A stretch of DNA of 64,000 nt from Haloarcula ordinaria (GCF_029338275.1 NZ_CP119789.1:1612001-1676000), one strand, 5' to 3'. Positions 1 through 9,105 are shown, counted from the stretch's first letter. Numbers and translations: made by a program. Notes: a model not told the origin generated them from the letters alone.

Positions 1-1120
1 CCCCGTCCGGTCCTTCGAGCAGGGAGTAGTGTACCGACAGCTCCCGCTCGGTCCCGTCGCTGCGGACGACCGCCATGTCGACGGTGGTCTCCTGCCGGTC
101 CGATTCGGCGATGAGCTGCTGAATCGACGCCTGCCCGCTGGCGAGCTGGTCCTCGGCGAGCAGTTCCGAGACGTGTGTCCCCAACAGTTCCGACTGCTCG
201 TATCCCAGCATCGACGCGAACGCCTCGTTACAGAAGTCGACGTACCCCTTCGCGTCGAGCGTGTACAGCCCGTCCTCTGCGAACTCGACGAGCAGGTCGA
301 GCAGCCGTTCGCGGGCCTCTCGTCTGACCTGGTCGGTGACGTCGCGTATCTGTATCAGCCGGAGCGAGCCGGCGGCCGGAGGAAGTCGCTCCTCCGTCCA
401 GAGGCAGTATCTCGAGTGGCCATCGACGCGGACGGTCACCGGCTCTTCCGAGTTGTCTCGAATCCGTTCGAGTGCCGCTCGTCCTGGCGCGGTCTCCGAG
501 AGGCTCGTCTCGACCCACTCGTCGATGTTGGCCTCGTCCGGCGGGTCACCCGGGAGACAGTCCGCGAGCGGGGCGCTCGACCAGACGACGGTCCCGTCGT
601 CCTCGGCCAGGAGCGTCCGCTCGTCTTCCCGGGCACGGCGCTCGACGTCGGCCAGCGCGACCGTCAGCGCTTGTTCTTCTCTGTCAGAGTTTGCACTGGT
701 GATGCCGACGATTTTCTCGGCGAGGAACTCGCCGCGAATCGTCTCGGGGGTCTTCTCGACGATGGTCGACGTCCCCGCCAGCAGGTCGTCGTCGAACGCC
801 GCCGCGTCCAGCGTCGTGTAGTAGATGACCGGGCAGTCGAAACGGTCGAGCAACCGGTCGGCCGACCCCTCGAGACCGACGGGGTCTATCACCAGACAAT
901 CCGTCTCGTCGGTGGCTACCTCGAGTGCGGCCTCGACGCTGGCGACGCTGGCGACGGCTATCACGTCGCGCCGGGCCTCGACCGCCCGCCTCGTCGCCTC
1001 TCGGATGTCCGCGTCTGCATCGAGATAGAGCACGTCGAGCGAGTCTACCGGCGTGGCACCGTCGTCGAACTCGACGAGCTGGCTGTCCCCCGGACGGCGC
1101 TCTGGCATCGTCTCGCGCAT
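1..1120 (-). CDS. Receiver/PAS-domain regulator, 3' end beyond window edge
   Basis: 373 residues are visible and the C-terminus lies outside the window. Residues ~18-135 look like a response-regulator receiver domain: an acidic pair in LDADAD, a candidate phospho-acceptor Asp in CLVIDP, and a late Lys in VEKTPE. A PAS-like segment follows (from about residue 160), then a clear PAS domain from about residue 273 (LLVEFAEDGLYTLD, then FCNEAFASMLGY). Haloarchaeal proteins of this build usually end in a histidine kinase or a bat-type HTH module; which one cannot be seen here. The ATG at 1120 is chosen; a second ATG lies four codons inside. It lies 32 nt behind pcc1 on the same strand, so read-through from that operon is possible. 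Ligand and target are unknown. Confidence 0.85.
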   Translation of the reverse strand, partial: MRETMPERRPGDSQLVEFDDGATPVDSLDVLYLDADADIREATRRAVEARRDVIAVASVASVEAALEVATDETDCLVIDPVGLEGSADRLLDRFDCPVIYYTTLDAAAFDDDLLAGTSTIVEKTPETIRGEFLAEKIVGITSANSDREEQALTVALADVERRAREDERTLLAEDDGTVVWSSAPLADCLPGDPPDEANIDEWVETSLSETAPGRAALERIRDNSEEPVTVRVDGHSRYCLWTEERLPPAAGSLRLIQIRDVTDQVRREARERLLDLLVEFAEDGLYTLDAKGYVDFCNEAFASMLGYEQSELLGTHVSELLAEDQLASGQASIQQLIAESDRQETTVDMAVVRSDGTERELSVHYSLLEGPDG

Positions 1121-1152
1121 CGGTGTGTGTACCCACACCACGATATCGGACC

Positions 1153-1422
1153 CTAATACTCTTGGGTCTCTGCGCCGCCGGCCGCTTCGGCGACCGAGAG
1201 CAGCGTCAGCCAGGTGTTGATGCCCGCTCTGAGCGCGACCAGGTCGCTCGCGCGGACGGTCACGGTGAGGACGTCGTCGGCCCGGTCGAGCGTGGCGGTG
1301 GTCCGGTCACCGTCTATCGCGCCGACCTCCGGGCGGACGCTCCGCTCGACCCGTCTGGCTCGCTCGACGTCGTCGAACTCCGCGGTGAGAACAGTCCGGT
1401 GGGGCGCGCCGGGTGTCGACAC
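1153..1422 (-). CDS. pcc1: KEOPS complex subunit Pcc1
   Basis: 89-residue small subunit of the KEOPS complex, which makes the N6-threonylcarbamoyl group at A37 of ANN-decoding tRNAs; Pcc1 is the dimerisation subunit that contacts Kae1. The family pattern is visible: an early LTAEFDD strand, RARRVERSVRPE, and the closing helix with RAGINTWLTLL. Length is typical. The start is a GTG one base after the rpoP stop, so translation is probably coupled. The L37Ae-rpoP-pcc1 order is a common haloarchaeal arrangement and supports the call. Confidence 0.9.
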   Translation of the reverse strand: MSTPGAPHRTVLTAEFDDVERARRVERSVRPEVGAIDGDRTTATLDRADDVLTVTVRASDLVALRAGINTWLTLLSVAEAAGGAETQEY

Positions 1423-1423
1423 G

Positions 1424-1558
1424 TCAGTTGACGTCGACTTCCTTGACGTCCGGCGCCCGCTCTTTCAGTAGCACTCTGTGGCCGCAGTACGGACAGCGGA
1501 CGCCGCCGTACTCGTCGAGCGTCACGTCACGCTTACAGCGTGAACATTTGTAACTCAT
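1424..1558 (-). CDS. rpoP: DNA-directed RNA polymerase subunit P
   Basis: 44-residue zinc-ribbon subunit of archaeal RNA polymerase (equivalent of eukaryotic Rpb12). Two CxxC knuckles are visible at C5/C8 and C22/C25, with the family signature [11 protein letters not shown] and a basic stretch LLKER after the second knuckle. It sits between the L37Ae and pcc1 genes, all read leftward, 26 nt after the former and 1 nt before the latter. The ATG start gives the usual family length. Confidence 0.95.
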   Translation of the reverse strand: MSYKCSRCKRDVTLDEYGGVRCPYCGHRVLLKERAPDVKEVDVN

Positions 1559-1584
1559 GTGTGGGTCCAGGTGCCGGAGCCGCT

Positions 1585-1863
1585 TTACTCCTCGTCCTCG
1601 GCGAGCGCGGCGCGGATGGAGCGCCGGACCGTCTTGCCGCCGGGGGTCTCGGGCCGGTAGCTGCCGCCCGTGAACGTGTAGTCACAGGAGCTGCACTGCC
1701 AGATACCGGTCCCCTGACGGGAGACGTCGTCGTCGCCACACTCCGGGCAGGCGTGGTCCTTGTTCATCTCTCCTTCTATCTCGGCGACGCGGCGTCGGGC
1801 CACGCGACCGTAGCGGGCACCGAAGCGGCCGGCGCTACCGGTGCGTCCCTTCTTGCTGGCCAT
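1585..1863 (-). CDS. rpl37ae: 50S ribosomal protein L37Ae (eL43)
   Basis: 92-residue large-subunit ribosomal protein with an N-terminal basic region ([14 protein letters not shown]) and a zinc finger with C39/C42 and C57/C60. The ATG before ASKKGRT is chosen because that is where the family starts; an in-frame GTG three codons upstream would add MNT and is less likely. A TATA-like element (gcttatgt on the minus strand, about 1890-1897) lies about 30 nt upstream, consistent with leaderless transcription of L37Ae-rpoP-pcc1. Confidence 0.95.
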   Translation of the reverse strand: MASKKGRTGSAGRFGARYGRVARRRVAEIEGEMNKDHACPECGDDDVSRQGTGIWQCSSCDYTFTGGSYRPETPGGKTVRRSIRAALAEDEE

Positions 1864-2011
1864 AGTGTTCACCAGTCAGCCCAGCGGCCACATAAGCCCT
1901 TCGAGACACGCCCTCAGAGCGCGCTGTTCGGGCGGCCCGGGTGTGTGAGGCGGTCCCGTAGCCGCCCGGCCACAGCGCATTTCCGAGGGGACGACGTACG
2001 CCCGCGGTGCC

Positions 2012-2236
2012 ATGGACGAGGTACTCGACGTCGTCGACGTCGTCGCGGACTCGGGGCTCGAAGGTATCGTCACCTGGCTACTGCGCCTGGTCGGCCTCCT
2101 CGCCGTCCTGGCCGGCCTCGGCCTGTGGCTGCTCACCGACATGGGCCTGCTCGTCGTCCCGGCACTCCTCGTCGTCGTCGGGCTGGTCCTGCTCGTGGCC
2201 CCGTCCGTGCTCTTGCTCGCGGCGGAACTGGCCTGA
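2012..2236 (+). CDS. Small membrane protein, unknown function
   Basis: 74 residues with a short acidic N-terminus ([14 protein letters not shown]) followed by two closely spaced hydrophobic segments (roughly residues 20-42 and 45-72) separated by TDMG. Third-position GC is high and the frame reads as coding. It is divergent from the ribosomal operon and 40 nt ahead of the next membrane protein gene, with which it may be co-transcribed. I do not recognise a named family. Confidence 0.7.
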   Translation: MDEVLDVVDVVADSGLEGIVTWLLRLVGLLAVLAGLGLWLLTDMGLLVVPALLVVVGLVLLVAPSVLLLAAELA

Positions 2237-2276
2237 GCGCACGACGACTAAGGGGCTGGCACGCGCAGACACCGGT

Positions 2277-2849
2277 ATGTCCGTCACCGATAGGGTCCGC
2301 GAGCGTCTCGAGCGCCGCTCGCCAGCGACCAGCGGCCGCCTCTCGGAGTCAGAGTTCCTGCTCGTGGGTGCAGCAGCCGGCGCCCTCGGTTGGGGTGGCA
2401 CCCAGGTTCTCGCGTGGCTCGGTCCGCGCTCGTCGGCCGCGCTCGCGACGGGGCTCTGGGCCGTGCTCGTCGCCGGGTTCGCCACTGTGACCGTGTTGCA
2501 CGGCCCCGACGAGGCCCGGTTCTCCGACCCGATGTTCGTCTGGGGAAGCGCCAACGGCACGGCGATGGCGCTCACGCTCGGCGGTCTCGCCGGACTCGTC
2601 CCCGCCGTCGTCGCGTTCTGGGGGGCGTGGGTGGCCGCGTCGGCCGTCGGCTACTGCTGGACCGGGGGCCTCCTCGAAGGGGCTGGCGACGCCGAGCGCG
2701 GGCGGGGTTACCTGCTCTCGGGCGTCGTCGCGCTCGTCGTCCTGGCGGTCGGCGCGTTCACCTTCCCGACCGTCGAACCCGTCGCGTTCCTCCTCCTCGG
2801 CGTGCTCCACGTCGTCCCGCTCGCGCTGGATGCCCGGCAGCGGGCATAG
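2277..2849 (+). CDS. Multi-pass membrane protein, unknown function
   Basis: 190 residues: an N-terminal soluble stretch (MSVTDRVRERLERR) and about five hydrophobic segments between residues 25 and 185, with a GWGG turn after the first and a cytosolic-looking acidic loop GAGDAERGRG. The ATG at 2277 is chosen because the open frame upstream of it reads serine/tryptophan-rich non-coding sequence antiparallel in composition to the preceding small gene. No family recognised; the fold resembles other small haloarchaeal membrane proteins that lack a known role. Confidence 0.75.
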   Translation: MSVTDRVRERLERRSPATSGRLSESEFLLVGAAAGALGWGGTQVLAWLGPRSSAALATGLWAVLVAGFATVTVLHGPDEARFSDPMFVWGSANGTAMALTLGGLAGLVPAVVAFWGAWVAASAVGYCWTGGLLEGAGDAERGRGYLLSGVVALVVLAVGAFTFPTVEPVAFLLLGVLHVVPLALDARQRA

Positions 2850-2924
2850 CCCGACGGCGTCGCCCGCGATGTCTACATTCAGTCCGTACTACAGGTATAT
2901 CGGGCCACACGATGAACCCTCACC

Positions 2925-3164
2925 ATGCAATCGACGTACCGTCGCGTCGGCGTGACCGCCCGGCGTCCGACCGCGCGCCGCCCGCTTCGCGGGACTCCTC
3001 TTCGGTGTCGGGTTCGCCTTCTGGGAGTTTTTCACCCCCTACGACCTGTTCGGCGAGCCGCTGCCCCTCATAGCGGTGGAACTCGTCTTCTGGGCGACCA
3101 TCGCCGTCTCGGAGGCGTCGGTCATCGCGACAGTCTTCGAGGACGGGACGGTGACCCCGCGTGA
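2925..3164 (+). pseudogene. Small two-helix membrane protein with two apparent compensating frameshifts
   Basis: The ATG at 2925 is about 27 nt after a TATA-like box (2895-2901), and its frame ends in a TGA at 3162-3164 that overlaps the GTG of the next gene, so both ends look genuine. The middle (about 2970-3157) is coding-like only in a different frame, where it encodes two membrane segments: LLFGVGFAFWEFFTPYDLF and LIAVELVFWATIAVSEA. One extra base in gcccggcg (near 2957) and one missing base in ccccgcg (near 3158) would restore one continuous reading frame ending in TVTPA. I infer a sequencing artefact or a recently broken gene; function unknown. Confidence 0.55.
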
Positions 3165-3505
3165 CCTACTTCGACGGCGAGGCTGGCGGGGACCTGCGGA
3201 CCGCCTTCGAGTCGCTGGTCGACGAGTGGCCCGACGTCGACGCGACGACCATGTTCGGCTGTCCGTCCTACCGCGCGGACGGGACCCTCTTCGCGGTCCT
3301 GGTTACGGAGGGCGTCGTGTTGACGCGGCTCCCCCCGGACCAGCGGGCGCAACTCGCGGCTGCGTTCGAAGCGGAACCGTTCCAGGCAGGCGACCGGACC
3401 GTCACGTCGTGGGTACAGGTCCCCGTCGACGACGCCACCCTCGGCCCGCTGGTCCCGTACGTCGAGGCGAGCTACGAGACGGCACGCGCGGAGGGCGAGC
3501 CGTGA
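3161..3505 (+). CDS. TfoX/Sxy N-terminal-domain-like protein
   Basis: 114 residues resembling the TfoX N-terminal domain: an initial helix (FESLVDEW), the motif TTMFGCPSYRADG, then a strand LFAVLVTEGVVLTRLP and a C-terminal helix with YVEASYETAR. In bacteria this domain is linked to competence regulation; in archaea it is found alone and its role is not known. The GTG start overlaps the upstream TGA, and the stop overlaps the GTG of the alpha/beta hydrolase gene, so the three genes form a tightly coupled operon. Confidence 0.75.
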   Translation: MTYFDGEAGGDLRTAFESLVDEWPDVDATTMFGCPSYRADGTLFAVLVTEGVVLTRLPPDQRAQLAAAFEAEPFQAGDRTVTSWVQVPVDDATLGPLVPYVEASYETARAEGEP

Positions 3506-4320
3506 CCGACTCACTCAGCCGAGCGACGGTCGGCGAGACGAGTTACCTGGTCGGGGGTGAGGGGGCCCCTGTTGTCTTCATTCATGGCATCCCGGGATCG
3601 GCTCACACGTGGGAACCAGTCGCCGAGCGGCTGACCGATCGGTACCACGTCCTGTTGCCTGACCTCCGCGGGTTCGGCTACTCCGAGCCGCCGGCGGGCG
3701 ACTACTATCTCGACGCGCAGGCGGCGGCGCTCGACGCGTTTCTCGACGCGCTCGAGGTCGACCCGTTCGCGCTCGTCACACACGACTTCGGCGGGCCGGT
3801 GGCGCTGACGCTCGACCGTCGGTTCCCCCGCGAGTCAGTGGGCCGGCTCGTCCTCGCCTCGACGAACGTCTTCACCGACAATCCGGTCCCACCGCCGCTG
3901 CGGGTGGCCGGCGTCCCGGTGCTCGGGACGCTCCTGTTCACCGCGATGGTCGGGAACCGCTTTGGCCTTCGCCTCCTTCACCGGGCAGCGGTCGAGCAGC
4001 GCTCGACACTGCCCTGGAGCCAGTTCCAGCGGCACTTGACGCCGTCGGCGATGTCAATGACGCGCCGCATCTTCCAGCGGAGTCTGGCCGACCTCGAGGG
4101 GAACTACGGCCCCATCGAACGCTCGCTCCCTGGCCTCGACGTGCCGACGCTGGTGCTCTGGGGCGACAGCGACCCGTTCTTCGACACCGCGGTGGCCGAG
4201 CGGACCGCCGACGCCATCCCGGAGTCCGAACTCACGATCTTCGAGGACACTGGGCACTTCGTCCCCGAGGAACGGCCCGTCGAGGTGGCCGAGACCGTCG
4301 GTGCGTTCCTGTCCGAGTGA
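3502..4320 (+). CDS. Alpha/beta hydrolase with Asp-type nucleophile
   Basis: 272 residues with the alpha/beta hydrolase fold: oxyanion-hole motif HGIPG (28-32), DLRGFGYS, nucleophile-elbow motif THDFGGPVA with D95 where esterases carry Ser, a late acid in WGDSDPFFD, and catalytic H252 in DTGHFVPEE. An aspartate nucleophile is the hallmark of epoxide hydrolases and haloalkane/haloacid dehalogenases in this superfamily, so an ester-alkyl mechanism on an epoxide or halide is likely; the actual substrate is unknown. The GTG start overlaps the stop of the TfoX-like gene. A cap region lies at about 120-205. Confidence 0.85.
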   Translation: MTDSLSRATVGETSYLVGGEGAPVVFIHGIPGSAHTWEPVAERLTDRYHVLLPDLRGFGYSEPPAGDYYLDAQAAALDAFLDALEVDPFALVTHDFGGPVALTLDRRFPRESVGRLVLASTNVFTDNPVPPPLRVAGVPVLGTLLFTAMVGNRFGLRLLHRAAVEQRSTLPWSQFQRHLTPSAMSMTRRIFQRSLADLEGNYGPIERSLPGLDVPTLVLWGDSDPFFDTAVAERTADAIPESELTIFEDTGHFVPEERPVEVAETVGAFLSE

Positions 4321-4333
4321 GGTCCCCGGCGCT

Positions 4334-5062
4334 TCACTCGTCCTGTAGCCCGGCCTCGCGCAGCGCCTCGTTCAGGTCCGCCCGGACGTGCTCGCCCAGC
4401 TCCCGGTCGCCGGCCGTCGTCACGACGCGGTTCTCCTGGACGCTCGACCCGTCCCGGATGAGCACCCGCACGTTCCCGTTCGCGTCCGCGCGGGTCGCCT
4501 TCGCCCGGACGCCGGTCGGCGAACTCGACCCGCCGGCGTCGATGGGACCGGGGATGACCTTCTTGACGTGGGGGTGGCTGGCGACGGTCTGGATGACCCG
4601 CTGGCCGGCCCGGCCCCCGATGAGCGTCGAGTGGCTCCCGCCGAGCTTGTCCGCCGGGGCGGCGTCCACAACGTCGAGTGCGGGCTCCCCCTGGCGCTCG
4701 ATGACCCGCTGGACGGGGTCGTCGCCCTCGACGCGGAAGAACTCGTAGTGTAACTGGCCCCGGACTGCGTCGATGACCTCGCGGTCGCCGGTGACGTACA
4801 CCTCCTCGGGTCGCTTCCGGCGCACTTCATCGGCGACGAGGCCGGCGAAGTTCCGCAGTTCGACGACGTCCTTCTCGCCGTCCTCGTCCTCCGGCGTCGT
4901 CGTCACCGTGCGCCGGCCGACGACGTCCCCGTCTTCGATGGAAGTGACCGTCGCCCGCTCACGGTCGAGTTCGAGGACGACTACCTCGGTGTTGGCAGTG
5001 TGACAGACCAGGCAGTAGTCGCCCGGTCGGGGGAGCACCGTCGCACACTGCCGGCAGTCCAT
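4334..5062 (-). CDS. DUF2103 family predicted metal-binding protein
   Basis: 242 residues. The N-terminus carries a four-cysteine knuckle (C3, C6, C17, C20) followed by an acidic strand-rich region; the C-terminal part (about 140-240) holds the family's conserved segment with KKVIPGPIDAG and GVRAKATRAD, a basic patch that suggests nucleic-acid binding. The ATG at 5062 is chosen because it opens directly onto MDCRQC; the upstream in-frame extension is arginine/serine-rich and lies in the spacer. Function has not been established for this archaeal family. Confidence 0.85.
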   Translation of the reverse strand: MDCRQCATVLPRPGDYCLVCHTANTEVVVLELDRERATVTSIEDGDVVGRRTVTTTPEDEDGEKDVVELRNFAGLVADEVRRKRPEEVYVTGDREVIDAVRGQLHYEFFRVEGDDPVQRVIERQGEPALDVVDAAPADKLGGSHSTLIGGRAGQRVIQTVASHPHVKKVIPGPIDAGGSSSPTGVRAKATRADANGNVRVLIRDGSSVQENRVVTTAGDRELGEHVRADLNEALREAGLQDE

Positions 5063-5194
5063 GCAGGGTGTAGGACCGCTCGCTCGGATAAGCGGGGCGG
5101 TTTCGGACCCACGTCCATCGCGTGAGCCGGGCCACGGCGTCCGGTCGGGTGCCGGGTATTTTATCACCTGCCCATGTTGTCAATAGCGCTACTC

Positions 5195-6109
5195 ATGTCG
5201 CGAGCTCGGACGACCCTCCTGTTCCTCGGCGTCACGCTCATCTTCGGGACCGCCTTCCCGGCGGTCAAAGCCGGGCTCGCGTTCTTTCCACCGCTCCTCT
5301 TCGTCGCGGTGCGGAACTACTTCGCCGCGGTGCTCCTCCTGGCGTACGCGGGTCTCAGGATGGACTACCGGGTTCCGCGGACGCGCCGGGACTGGGCGGC
5401 TGTCCTGGCCGGCGGCGTGTTCCTCATTGGCGGGGTGGGCTTCGGGTTCGTCGGCCAGCAGTTCATCACCAGCGGCGTCGCGGCGGTCATCTTCAGCCTC
5501 TCGCCCATCGTCACGGGCCTGTTCGCCTGGGCCCTGCTCCCGGACGAGCGACTCGTCGGGCGCGACTACCTCTCCATTCTGCTGGGCTTCGTCGGGGTCT
5601 CGATAATCGTCCGCCCGGACCCCGGTGCGCTGCTGGACCCCACTGTCGTCGGCAAGCTCCTCGTGTTCACGGCGGTGGCCGTCGTCGCCCTCGGGACGGT
5701 GCTGGTCAGGCGGAGCCGGACCGCGATGCCGGTCCCCGCGCTGACCGGGTGGGCGATGGTCCTCGGGGCGACCATCCAGATGGGGTTCGCCGTCGCCGTC
5801 GGCGAATCGCTGACAAGCGTCAGGATAACCCCGCTGGCCGTCGCGACGATACTCTACCTCGGCGTCTTCGCGGGCGCGCTCGGACTCGTCTGGTACCTCG
5901 TCCTGATGGGTACTGTCGGGGCGGTGAAGGCGAACCTCGTGACGTATCTGACCCCGGTCGTCTCGCTCGTGCTCGGGTGGGCGTTCCTCGACGAGCAGAT
6001 TCAGCCCCTGACACTGCTGGGCTTTGCCGTCATCGTCGCCGGGTTCGCGTTGCTCCAGCGCCGGGAACTGTACGCGGAACTCGCGCGGTATCGCGGCCTC
6101 GTTCGCTGA
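5195..6109 (+). CDS. EamA/DMT-family transporter
   Basis: 304 residues with ten predicted membrane segments in two EamA repeats (about 5-140 and 150-290). Each repeat has the usual sequence style: LIFGTAFPAVKAGL in the first and LTPVVSLVLGWAFLDEQ near the end of the second, the latter being the best-conserved EamA signature. Members export or import metabolites such as amino acids, but the substrate cannot be inferred. The ATG opening MSRARTT is chosen over one seven codons upstream. It converges on truD with an 18-nt gap. Confidence 0.9.
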   Translation: MSRARTTLLFLGVTLIFGTAFPAVKAGLAFFPPLLFVAVRNYFAAVLLLAYAGLRMDYRVPRTRRDWAAVLAGGVFLIGGVGFGFVGQQFITSGVAAVIFSLSPIVTGLFAWALLPDERLVGRDYLSILLGFVGVSIIVRPDPGALLDPTVVGKLLVFTAVAVVALGTVLVRRSRTAMPVPALTGWAMVLGATIQMGFAVAVGESLTSVRITPLAVATILYLGVFAGALGLVWYLVLMGTVGAVKANLVTYLTPVVSLVLGWAFLDEQIQPLTLLGFAVIVAGFALLQRRELYAELARYRGLVR

Positions 6110-6127
6110 GTCGACTCCCGGCCTCGC

Positions 6128-7492
6128 TCACTCGGCGGGGTCGCCCTTCCGGAACTCCCGGAGGAGCACCGTCGCGTAACTTCCCTTCGGGAGCGAGAAG
6201 GAGAACGTGAGGTCGGCGCCATCGCGCACGACGCCCAGGTCGGTCCGCACGAGTACGGCCCGTCTGGTCCCGGTGCTGTCGAAGGCGCCGGGCAGGTCGA
6301 AGTCCCCCGGCTCGATTCCGACGTCGTCGAGAACGGTCCGCTCGATGTCACCCGGTTCACCGTCCCCGAGTTCGGTGTCGGTGCCGACGAGCGGGGCGGT
6401 GACGAACGCCCGGCCTCGCTCGCAGTGTCGCTCGACGGTTCGCAGGCGGGTCTCGGTGACTCGCTGTGTGCGGTCGGGGTCCGGGAGCGCGAGGTCGGCC
6501 GGCGCATCACTATCTGTGAAACACACCACGTCGCCCTCGACGGGGCGGTCGAAGGGCAGGCCCCGCTCCAGTCGCGCCGAGAGGACGCGGTTGAAGACGT
6601 AGGACTGGGCGGCGTTGACGAACAGCGTCTGGAGGTTCGTCGGGAGCGTCTCGACGGCCTCGCGGAAGTCGGCGGGCGTCTCGGCCCCGTTCTCGACGAG
6701 CGCGTGGCACATCGAGCGCTCGTAGCCCAGCGCTCGCGGGAGCCGGTCCAGCGCCCCGGCCCAATCGCGGGTCTCGTCCACGTACGCGCGAGCCGCCTGG
6801 GTGGCCTCGGGTTCGCGCTCGTGTGGGTTGCCGACGTAGGCGAGCACCGCGTCTTCCCAGGACTCCCGCACGATGGCCAGGCCCACCTCGTGAGTGACCG
6901 GCCGACGCGAGCCGAATCGTTGCTGGCCGAAGTAGTTCGGGACGCCGACGGTGACCGCTCCGGTCGGGAGCGTCTCGCTGTCCGTCGGCTCCGCCGTCCC
7001 GCTCAGCGTCTGCAGGTCGGTGAGCACCGACGCGGCATTCTCTGGAGACTCGGCGTCGCGGACGACGATGTCGAAGGCGTTTCCGGCGAGATCACCGAAG
7101 AGGATGGGCCGGCCGGCCCGGCCGACCACGTCGATGGCCGCCCCGTCGAGCGCGGGGAGGTCGTCGGCGTCGAGCCCCTTTACCGAGAACAGTTGGGTCG
7201 TGACCGCGCGCTTGTCTTTCGTGCCCGCCCAGGAGACCCGTTCCCGCGAGATACCGAGTCGGTCCGAGAGGGCACTGGCGAAGTCGTTCGTCTCCCAGTT
7301 GTGGAGTTCGGCCCGGAAGACCAGGTGGGGGTACGCGCCGGTGTCGGCGTCGACCGGTTGGGTCTCGAAGGCCTCGAGTTCGGTGACTCGGAAGTCCTCG
7401 GGCGACGCCCTGAGGTGGCCGCCCACGCCGTCGGCGTCGCTGACGTAGTACTCCATGCCGACCGCGCGTTCGAGTGGATGGGCGGAACGCAT
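6128..7492 (-). CDS. truD: tRNA pseudouridine(13) synthase TruD
   Basis: 454 residues, the usual length for archaeal TruD, which isomerises U13 in the tRNA D arm. Motifs: FRVTELEAF near residue 35, the catalytic-loop motif GTKDKRA with D93 as the candidate nucleophile, NYFGQQRFG in the middle (about residue 190), and the TRUD insertion domain. The start is an ATG at 7492, and the conserved segment YYVSDADG begins at residue 15. A short spacer separates it from the MFS gene upstream. Confidence 0.95.
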   Translation of the reverse strand: MRSAHPLERAVGMEYYVSDADGVGGHLRASPEDFRVTELEAFETQPVDADTGAYPHLVFRAELHNWETNDFASALSDRLGISRERVSWAGTKDKRAVTTQLFSVKGLDADDLPALDGAAIDVVGRAGRPILFGDLAGNAFDIVVRDAESPENAASVLTDLQTLSGTAEPTDSETLPTGAVTVGVPNYFGQQRFGSRRPVTHEVGLAIVRESWEDAVLAYVGNPHEREPEATQAARAYVDETRDWAGALDRLPRALGYERSMCHALVENGAETPADFREAVETLPTNLQTLFVNAAQSYVFNRVLSARLERGLPFDRPVEGDVVCFTDSDAPADLALPDPDRTQRVTETRLRTVERHCERGRAFVTAPLVGTDTELGDGEPGDIERTVLDDVGIEPGDFDLPGAFDSTGTRRAVLVRTDLGVVRDGADLTFSFSLPKGSYATVLLREFRKGDPAE

Positions 7493-7549
7493 CGTTGCTC
7501 TGTCTCTTCACCGGCCCGGCTTTAGGGTTGGCGTTCGGGCGGCGACGGT

Positions 7550-8902
7550 TCACGCGTAGGCCTCGAACTCCCGCCCGAAGACGACGAAGTACGCGACGCC
7601 GACCGTCCCGACGACCGACGCCACGCCGAAGGCGAACTCAGGGCCGGCGCGTATCGTCTGCCCGGCGAGGTCGACGACCCACTCGCTCCCGTAGAGCCAC
7701 CCGCCGAGGGCGGCGCTCGGGATGACGACGGTGTTCCGCACGAGGTAGTACGTCCCGGTCACCCGGCCACCGGTGTCCTGCTCGGCCGGCCCGACGATGA
7801 GCGCCTTGTGGGCGGGCAGGCCCGCGAACCGGAGCCCGGAGTACGCGAAGACGGCAACGAGGAACCACTGGTTCGGCGGCGTGACGATGAGGACGAGCGG
7901 GAACAGCGCATAGACCGAGAAGCCCAGCGCCACGGCCGGCTTGAGTCCCACGTACTCGGTCAGTCTTGCGACGGGGATCATCGAGAGGATGGCGACGACC
8001 ATCTCGATGCCCAGCAGCACGCCGAAGAAGGCGTCGGGCCGGAGGTCGAACCCGAAGCCGGTGAAGCCGACGGCGAGGAAGTCCGTGACCACGATGACGA
8101 AGAAGACGTACACCATCCCGTTGGCGAAGCGGACGAGCGTGTCGGCCACCAGGAGCGGACGCAGCGTCTCGGGCATCCGTCGCAGGTCGGCGACTATCTG
8201 CCCGATACCTTCGAAGGTCTTGCCGATAGAGTCCTCGCTCGCGTCGTAGAGCACGTGCTGGGCCACCGTCGCGACAACGCCGAAGCCAAGCGCGACGAGC
8301 AGCACCCACTGGAAGCCGAGGACGAACGTCGCGCTCGCGGCGAGCAGGGCGGCCGCCAGGAGCGGGCCGACGAGGAACCCGAGGCGCCGGAACACCTCGG
8401 TGCTGGCGAAGCCCATCGCGAGACGGTCCGGGGGGACGCTCTGCTTGACGATGGCGAACGTCGCGCCCAGCCCGAAGGACTTCCAGGCCTGTGCGAGAAA
8501 GAGGCCGACGAAGACCAGTCCCCACGCGGGCAGGGTGACCGGACCCAGCGCGACGTCGCCGACGACCGAGGCGAGATACCACAGCCCGAACCCGAGGGTC
8601 GCGAGCGTCGCGAAGGCAGTGAGTGCGAACCGCGAGCCGATGCGGTCCGACACCGCGCCGCCGGGGTAGGGGTACAGCGCGCTGATGAGGTTCCCGACGC
8701 TCCCGTAGAGGCCGATGACCCCGGCGCTGGCACCCAGCAGCCGGAGGTACTCGGGGATGTACCGGCTGGTCATCTGGAAGGCGAGGCTGAACGCGAGCAT
8801 CGACAGCGAGAGCACGAGGACGTCGCGTTCGAGCGCGAAGAACTGCCGAAAGGCGTCGAGCACGTCGACGCCGCCGGTGTCGGTCTCCGATTCGGCAGTC
8901 AT
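7550..8902 (-). CDS. Major facilitator superfamily transporter
   Basis: 450 residues with about twelve membrane segments after a 25-residue acidic N-terminus. The MFS loop signature appears as GGAVSDRIGSR between helices 2 and 3. A central loop of about 35 residues (EDSIGKTFEGIGQIVADLRRMPE) separates the two halves. Substrate unknown. A TATA-like actaagt lies about 25-30 nt before the ATG, fitting a leaderless start. A longer transcript could also enter from the gene-free region behind it, where an iron-box-like palindrome lies about 460 nt upstream; that link is speculative. Confidence 0.88.
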   Translation of the reverse strand: MTAESETDTGGVDVLDAFRQFFALERDVLVLSLSMLAFSLAFQMTSRYIPEYLRLLGASAGVIGLYGSVGNLISALYPYPGGAVSDRIGSRFALTAFATLATLGFGLWYLASVVGDVALGPVTLPAWGLVFVGLFLAQAWKSFGLGATFAIVKQSVPPDRLAMGFASTEVFRRLGFLVGPLLAAALLAASATFVLGFQWVLLVALGFGVVATVAQHVLYDASEDSIGKTFEGIGQIVADLRRMPETLRPLLVADTLVRFANGMVYVFFVIVVTDFLAVGFTGFGFDLRPDAFFGVLLGIEMVVAILSMIPVARLTEYVGLKPAVALGFSVYALFPLVLIVTPPNQWFLVAVFAYSGLRFAGLPAHKALIVGPAEQDTGGRVTGTYYLVRNTVVIPSAALGGWLYGSEWVVDLAGQTIRAGPEFAFGVASVVGTVGVAYFVVFGREFEAYA

Positions 8903-9105
8903 TGGCGGGGGTTCGGAAGGGGACTACTTAGTTCCCTGAACTGAGACCTATTGGGTGCTACGAGGGGAATAGAGACCGATTGGTCGGCCACAGCGGTGGC
9001 TGTGTGCGGTGACCAGCTCGCCGGCCGACGTTCCCGAGTTTCGGCGCGCTGGGTTCGCTGTACAGGCTGTCTGGTGAGTGTACGCTACTGCGAGTCCGTG
9101 CCGCG
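8903..9105. other. Gene-free stretch with strong inverted repeats upstream of the MFS gene
   Basis: No convincing coding frame. A long stem is visible: gtcggcc (8983-8989) pairs with ggccgac (9023-9029) and encloses cacagc/gctgtg (8989-8994 with 8999-9004). The MFS promoter (actaagt) is at the left end. A 101-codon open frame spans this stretch on the minus strand, but its codon use loses the third-position GC bias in its second half. This may be a separate structured RNA or a long 5' leader of the transporter mRNA. Confidence 0.4.
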
